Shown here: one piece after another, positions 59,791 to 64,000 of the stretch
Position numbering within the stretch: position 1 is the first letter of the stretch
Layout: every line of letters begins with the position of its first letter
Source: Candidatus Woesearchaeota archaeon
GTDB taxonomy: Archaea; Nanobdellota; Nanobdellia; Woesearchaeales; JACPJR01
Direction of reading: 5' to 3'
Length of the DNA stretch: 64,000 bases
Assembly (NCBI GenBank): GCA_016187565.1
Contig: JACPJR010000005.1
Location: 22,493-86,492, forward strand
Made by a program: the position numbers and the translations under genes
The notes under the pieces: generated by a model
What the model saw: the letters and a program-made list of their open reading frames with translations, nothing else
Database searches by the model: none
What the model was told of the DNA's origin: nothing

Positions 59791-59991
59791 TTAGTGGTGG
59801 GTGGGAGTATCAAAGTTTGCCTCCGAGAGTTTTTTAGTCGTTAAGAAGTACCAGCCGTTGAAAATTATTCCAAAGAATCGTCTCCAGGATTCTATTTTAT
59901 CTATTTTTTCATCATCTAACCAGTTCTCATTAGTTCTTTGTGCTGCTCATAAATATCCCCCTGCTATGCTGGCTAAGACTGTCTTCTTCAT
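59791..59991 (-). pseudogene. Small ORF coupled to the beta-propeller gene, with in-frame TGA at codon 15
   Basis: The ATG overlaps the stop of the beta-propeller gene (ATGA), a strong sign of coupling. The frame reads MKKTVLASIAGGYL, then TGA (59947-59949), then stays open for 51 codons (AAQRTNENWLDDEKIDKIES, then WRRFFGIIFNGWYFL) to TAA at 59791. The first part looks like a signal or anchor segment and the second like a short amphipathic helix plus a hydrophobic stretch. It may be a nonsense mutant, an error, or a read-through gene. No similar protein is known to me. Confidence 0.5.
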
Positions 59992-62306
59992 ACTTTCCTC
60001 CAATAAATCCCTCCCCCTCTTGTCCCCACGTATAAAATACCTTGTTCAACGTCCATTTCTAAGGCAAAGGCCCCTTTATGGTTCAGTCCTTCATTAAATG
60101 GTTTCCAGGTTTTTCCTCCATCTGTGCTGAAATATACCCCATAGTCACCCAGCAGGCCACGATCCACAGCCAGCCGGAAATAATCTACAGTGGCTGCATA
60201 TACCTTCTTGCTATCACGGGGATCTACTACTATATCCCCAACACCATACTTCTGAGGCAGTCCCAAAATGGTTAACTTTGTCCAAGAAGTGCCGCCATCA
60301 CTGCTCTTATAAATTCCATCATCGTCTGTGCCTAAATAAAGGGTATTTGGATCATTCGGATCTAACGCAATTGTATTAGTCTCTACTGTTTCCAGCCCTG
60401 AATTTATCTTCTTCCAGCTATTACCATGGTCTGTGCTCTTAAACACACCGTACCCACTTCCGGTCTTCTCCGCAAAGTTTGTAGGCCCCTGGGTGGTAAC
60501 ATAGATTATAGATGGATTGCTCTTATCGATAACAATCTTGCTCACATGTACATCGATTTCAAATCCCACATTTGTCTGCTTCCAATTTTTGCCGCCGTCT
60601 TCACTAATTGATATTCCGACTCCATTAGGCGAGTACTGGTCTCCGCCGCCTCCGACATAAATACGGTTTGGATCATTAGGATCAAAGGCAATGCCATGGA
60701 AATGGGCAATTCCAGGAAGTAGTCCGGAATCTTTAAAAAACTCTTTGGCGATACGCTCCCAAGTCAATCCACCATTAAGACTGACATATACTCCGCCATT
60801 GGTTGTAACAAAGACGGTTTGGGGTTCTGTTGGATGCGCTGCAATAAGCATGATATATGGGTTCTCTAGATTATAGGAGGAAAACGTCCAGCTCTGCCCT
60901 TGGTCTGTGCTTTTGAACATACCCAGTGAATACGTACCAGCGTAGAGCGTCCCATCTTTCGCTCTAACAATATCCACCACTTCGCTTCCGATAAAACCAT
61001 TGTTTCTTTCGTGCCAATGTTCACCAGCGTCTTCAGTGTGGAAAAGACCTTGTCGGCCGGCAATGAATACTTCATCACTACGCTCGCCTGCTGCCAATCT
61101 TTCTATACCAGAATTTGAGATGAACGGCTGGTCATGGGTAAAGAAAAAATCTTTCCATGTTTTTCCACCATCTTCTGTTTTAAGAATTTTTCTGGAGAAA
61201 ATGGCGTACGCAATGTTCGGATTATTATCGTCTACAAAAACACCCCCTTCTGAAGGATCAAAATAATAGGCATCAAGCTGTTGCCAGGTTTTACCCAAAT
61301 CATTGCTTTTGTATACAGCAGCACAATTCTCTTTTTCCAGCTTGGCAGTAGCTTCTGGATTCTCTCCGCCGGCTGCCTCAAAACAAGTGAAATCCTCAAA
61401 GACCCCAACTCTCACATACACTTCATTAGGATTCTGAGGATTTATTTTAATGCCCAATATATCAGTTCTGTGAAACGTTTGGTCAATTCTGTTCCAATTG
61501 CGCCCCTGGTCTTCGCTTTTGAACAAAGCCGAATTCGTGCCAACAAATATGATGTTTTCATTGGTGGGATGAGTTTCAATGACTTTTATAAAATTTTTTG
61601 CTTCATCGGGAAAACCTGCCCAGATGGGCTTCACGCTCCACTCTGTCTTAGGCAACAATGACGTTTTAGCCCAGTTCTTTCCATCATCCAATGATACAAA
61701 AAGCAGGCCTTCCCCATCCAAAATAACCCCTATAATAATAAGAGAGGGATTTGCCTTGCTCATGGCAACTGAAGTATACGAATCGGCTTCAAGCTTAATT
61801 CTCTGCCAAGTTTTGCCCCCATTCCATGTAATAAAAGGGGCATCTGCGATGAATACAATATTTTTAGTATCACTTGTGTCCACCGCAACATCCGACACGC
61901 GCTTGTTGGTGCCTCCCAAAGATTTCCATACTAAACCTTTGTTCGTGACCTCAAAAATACCATTCCCCCCTAGCTCATACGTAAATGATGTAGCTGCCCA
62001 TAAAGTATTACCTACCTTTTCCAAATCAGTTATCAAACCACCATAAGGGCCATTAACCTGTGTCCATTGGTCAGCACTAACCTCAGCTTTGAAACAATCA
62101 GCAGGGCAACTGGTGCTGTCTTCTTGAAATTCGCATTGAGCATTACCACATTGCCGGGCAGTAAGATATTGAGCTAATGGTGTGGGAAGATCTAGATTCT
62201 CTTTTGAGAACGATGGTTTTTCTTGTTTAGTACAACCGCTAATAAAAATTACTCCAATAATCATTAATGCAATAATTCTAAATAATAAATATTTTAACTT
62301 CATCAT
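59988..62306 (-). CDS. Secreted beta-propeller lipoprotein with Asp-box repeats
   Basis: A 772-residue exported protein. The signal peptide ends in the lipobox FISGC; a Cys-rich stretch (QCGNAQC, CPADC) follows at about 50-72. From about 78 to 772 there are many Asp-box repeats of the form S-x-D-x-G-x-x-W (SEDQGRNW, SNDLGKTW, TEDGGKTW, STDQGQSW, SEDGGKNW, STDHGNSW, SSDGGTSW, STDGGKTW), as in sortilin/VPS10, Ycf48 and family 74 xyloglucanases; one or two propellers would form. Catalytic Asp residues of GH74 cannot be assigned. It may bind or cut surface glycans. Confidence 0.83.
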   Translation of the reverse strand: MMKLKYLLFRIIALMIIGVIFISGCTKQEKPSFSKENLDLPTPLAQYLTARQCGNAQCEFQEDSTSCPADCFKAEVSADQWTQVNGPYGGLITDLEKVGNTLWAATSFTYELGGNGIFEVTNKGLVWKSLGGTNKRVSDVAVDTSDTKNIVFIADAPFITWNGGKTWQRIKLEADSYTSVAMSKANPSLIIIGVILDGEGLLFVSLDDGKNWAKTSLLPKTEWSVKPIWAGFPDEAKNFIKVIETHPTNENIIFVGTNSALFKSEDQGRNWNRIDQTFHRTDILGIKINPQNPNEVYVRVGVFEDFTCFEAAGGENPEATAKLEKENCAAVYKSNDLGKTWQQLDAYYFDPSEGGVFVDDNNPNIAYAIFSRKILKTEDGGKTWKDFFFTHDQPFISNSGIERLAAGERSDEVFIAGRQGLFHTEDAGEHWHERNNGFIGSEVVDIVRAKDGTLYAGTYSLGMFKSTDQGQSWTFSSYNLENPYIMLIAAHPTEPQTVFVTTNGGVYVSLNGGLTWERIAKEFFKDSGLLPGIAHFHGIAFDPNDPNRIYVGGGGDQYSPNGVGISISEDGGKNWKQTNVGFEIDVHVSKIVIDKSNPSIIYVTTQGPTNFAEKTGSGYGVFKSTDHGNSWKKINSGLETVETNTIALDPNDPNTLYLGTDDDGIYKSSDGGTSWTKLTILGLPQKYGVGDIVVDPRDSKKVYAATVDYFRLAVDRGLLGDYGVYFSTDGGKTWKPFNEGLNHKGAFALEMDVEQGILYVGTRGGGIYWRKV

Positions 62307-62352
62307 ATCTCATTGAAGAACAATTTTATTTAAATCTTTTCATTTACTTGTG

Positions 62353-62497
62353 GGAACTCCGGCGTTGGCTTCCGTTCGTTTTTCGTTTCGTAGCGAGGGG
62401 GTAAATTGCAACTAACATTGGAAAATTCCTGTTAAATACTTTGCCAGTTACGAGCGAAGCGGAGTTCTGGAAACTTGCGTTCGCAAAGTAATTTTCC
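62353..62497. repeat. Nested inverted repeats in the gap before the TrmB gene end
   Basis: GGAACTCCG (62353-62361) pairs with CGGAGTTC (62460-62467); GGAAAATT (62420) pairs with AATTTTCC (62490-62497); ACTTTG (62438) with CAAAGT (62484); and TTGCG TTCG CAA is a small hairpin. The pairs overlap rather than nest fully, so two alternative folds are possible. No gene is present in 62307-62503. Confidence 0.35.
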
Positions 62498-62503
62498 CCG
62501 GCG

Positions 62504-63256
62504 TCACTTCTCAGCCGTATCCCAAACACTGTTGAAATATTTTCTAAAATTATCACTAACATGTTTGGCTTTCACAAGAATCGAGATTATTGGGTCTTCC
62601 CATGAAATTAGGAGAAATCTATCTTTGAATACTTCTCCGTGAGAGAATATTGGAAAATCGACGCATCTGAATTCATATTTTTTTCTAAATTCTTTTATGA
62701 ATGGTGATTTTTTATATGATTTATCCCCTATACCCCTTGATTTAATGTTCTTTCCTAACTCCATCCAAGTATGCAAATAGAATTTATCAGAAACAGCTGC
62801 GTATGATTGATCATGCACATAAATCCAAATATTCTCATCTTTTTTTGTAGCATCAGCAAAGAACTCTTTATAAGCTGCTGTTAAACCTCTTAATCCGACA
62901 AATAACATTGCCTCTTGTTTGGGAAATGTTTGTTCCAAGCCTTGAATTCTTGGTAGGATGAGGTTTAATGTTTCTTTCTGAGAATTTAATTCAGTTTGTT
63001 TTTTCTCCAAATACTTGGATAAGTTAATTGGACTTACTGGTTGAAAAGTTTTTACTCCGTTTTTTATAATCATTGTAACAATTCCTTTTTCTAGAAGCCT
63101 ATCTAGAATCTCGTAAATGTTAGAATGAGCAACTTTTGCTCTTTTTAGCAAAGGCCCTACTGTTGAATGTCCTATTTCAAGTAAAGAAGCATAAACTTTT
63201 GCTTCTCCCCCTGTAAGTCCAATTTTCATTAAATCTGTATATACATTATTAATCAT
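62504..63256 (-). CDS. TrmB family transcription regulator
   Basis: A 250-residue protein. The N-terminal winged helix (about 5-70) reads LMKIGLTGGEAKVYASLLEI and VAHSNIYEILDRLLEKGIV, then a helix (about 80-105) leads to a C-terminal domain (about 110-250) with MLFVGLRGLTAAYKEFF. It resembles the 22635 regulator in length and plan. It shares a single palindromic TATA box with the divergent EF-hand gene, so it probably controls that gene and itself. Ligand unknown. Confidence 0.83.
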   Translation of the reverse strand: MINNVYTDLMKIGLTGGEAKVYASLLEIGHSTVGPLLKRAKVAHSNIYEILDRLLEKGIVTMIIKNGVKTFQPVSPINLSKYLEKKQTELNSQKETLNLILPRIQGLEQTFPKQEAMLFVGLRGLTAAYKEFFADATKKDENIWIYVHDQSYAAVSDKFYLHTWMELGKNIKSRGIGDKSYKKSPFIKEFRKKYEFRCVDFPIFSHGEVFKDRFLLISWEDPIISILVKAKHVSDNFRKYFNSVWDTAEK

Positions 63257-63278
63257 ACTACCTGTACAGGGATAATAG

Positions 63279-63288
63279 TATTTAAATA
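63279..63288. promoter_or_regulatory. Palindromic TATA box for two divergent genes
   Basis: TATTTAAATA is its own reverse complement. Its centre is 27.5 bp from the ATG at 63311 and 27.5 bp from the ATG at 63256, so one TBP site could start leaderless transcripts in both directions. Confidence 0.7.
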
Positions 63289-63310
63289 TTTCGGTTTATC
63301 ACCACCATTC

Positions 63311-63721
63311 ATGAAAGAAAAGATTTATGATACTATGAGAAAGATATATGATACTGCTAAACCATTTATAGCTGCTGGATTAGTTGCTTCTTGGTTAGGT
63401 GTTATGGGGTATGAATTGATAGTCTCCAGACCAAAGTGGGAGAAAGAACAATACGAGCAAATAATGAATCAAAATCCAGATGCAGTTGAATCAAGGAAAT
63501 TCTTCAAGTTATATGGCTTTGATGACAATGGTGATGGATCGACAGATAGAATTGAGGTATTAGGAACATTCGCACCAGGACCAAGACCAGGAGTTCCAGG
63601 AAGACTTAGGGCTACTTTTTATCGAGTAAGACCTAATAATCCATCTATACCACTAATCACTGAATCTGACTATAAGACGTTAGATGATCACATCAGAGCC
63701 GGGGAAAATTATTGGACATAA
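63311..63721 (+). CDS. Membrane-anchored protein with an EF-hand loop
   Basis: A 136-residue protein. A basic start and the hydrophobic FIAAGLVASWLGVMGYELI (about 19-37) form an N-terminal anchor. DDNGDGSTDRIE near residue 75 is a full EF-hand calcium loop (acids or Asn at 1, 3, 5, 9, Gly 6, Glu 12). The rest (RLRATFYRVRPNNP) is beta-prone. It mirrors the 21221 gene: small, exported, one EF-hand loop, divergent from a regulator. Function unknown. Confidence 0.62.
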   Translation: MKEKIYDTMRKIYDTAKPFIAAGLVASWLGVMGYELIVSRPKWEKEQYEQIMNQNPDAVESRKFFKLYGFDDNGDGSTDRIEVLGTFAPGPRPGVPGRLRATFYRVRPNNPSIPLITESDYKTLDDHIRAGENYWT

Positions 63722-64000
63722 CATCGGAATTTAACGAAGTTTATTTTTCAGAGCTGGAGAAAATTTTGATGAGAGCGCTGCAAGGCTCGAATCACATAGT
63801 TGCTGTTAAATGCCCGAACGGAGATTTTTAACGAAGTATAAAAATCGGAGTGAGAGTGCAACGTGGTCAAGCGACCGAAGGGAGCGCAGAAGTCTCAAAT
63901 TCTCCGAGCAGTAGGACTTTCCGTAGTTTTTGATTACTCTTGCTAATAAATTACTGGCAAAGGCAGACTAGAATTAGGGGGACAATTTCGTTATTTTTTA
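63722..64000. other. Non-coding right end of the window
   Basis: No gene is supported on either strand. GATTTTTA (63823-63830) pairs with TAAAAATC (63839-63846) as a hairpin within a GC-richer patch, resembling other extragenic structured sequences here. It may be the start of another such element cut by the window edge. Confidence 0.35.

Noticed and set aside
59791..59991. Selenocysteine as explanation for the in-frame TGA
   Set aside because: The codon lies in a hydrophobic anchor segment without redox context, and I see no convincing SECIS-like hairpin right after the frame.
1..64000. CRISPR arrays, rRNA genes and tRNA genes
   Set aside because: I looked for regularly spaced repeats and conserved RNA sequences and saw none.

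Overview
The window is archaeal chromosome. Archaeal markers are the RNA polymerase subunit N gene, an AglB/STT3 oligosaccharyltransferase, Trm5, TrmB-type and tandem Lrp-type regulators, and many TATA boxes centred about 26 to 28 bp before start codons, which fits leaderless mRNAs. Coding density is high, base composition is AT-rich, and many small secreted proteins have no recognisable family. A DPANN lineage (Woesearchaeota or Pacearchaeota-like) is my inference and is not proven by the sequence.

Layout. 1-11490 (minus strand) is a surface-glycan locus. It holds asnB (partial), DUF2304 with a GT2 enzyme, a sugar epimerase, gmhA, hddA, a three-domain hddC-gmhB fusion, an ALG5-like GT2, a large membrane protein, STT3/AglB and rpoN. 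Together these would make GDP-heptose and transfer a lipid-linked glycan to proteins. 12973-19999 holds a PfkB sugar kinase, a PrcB-domain lipoprotein and the glmU-glmS-glmM operon for UDP-GlcNAc. 20154-25971 holds regulators (tandem Lrp, TrmB), a standalone class II aminoacyl-tRNA-synthetase-like core, a HAD protein, a CDF metal exporter and small membrane proteins.

26039-28931 is the most striking part. An IS200/IS605 TnpA lies directly upstream of a diversity-generating retroelement (DGR): a target gene with a variable repeat, an adenine-rich template repeat, and a reverse transcriptase interrupted by a run of 27 G. IS-type hairpins lie at both outer edges. 29054-37328 holds pdxS-pdxT, a DUF4143 ATPase, a three-gene family of paralogous secreted proteins (one with an in-frame TAG), DUF2238, Trm5 and a methyltransferase. 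38198-44316 holds a P-type cation ATPase, rpe and an ArsB/NhaD-type transporter, plus two copies of a strongly structured non-coding repeat.

45042-52211 is a six-gene operon for a complex I / group 4 hydrogenase-like complex. Its ion-pumping membrane arm looks intact, but its soluble subunits have lost the NiFe cysteines and apparently also the [4Fe-4S] cysteines. 52220-59636 is a group of small enzymes of bacterial type (DoxX, AHSA1/cupin, HTH_42, YdeI, RibD-like, SnoaL, PhnB/VOC fusion), probably acquired by transfer. 59791-63721 holds a large beta-propeller lipoprotein with a coupled small ORF that carries an in-frame TGA, and a TrmB regulator divergent from an EF-hand protein across one palindromic TATA box.
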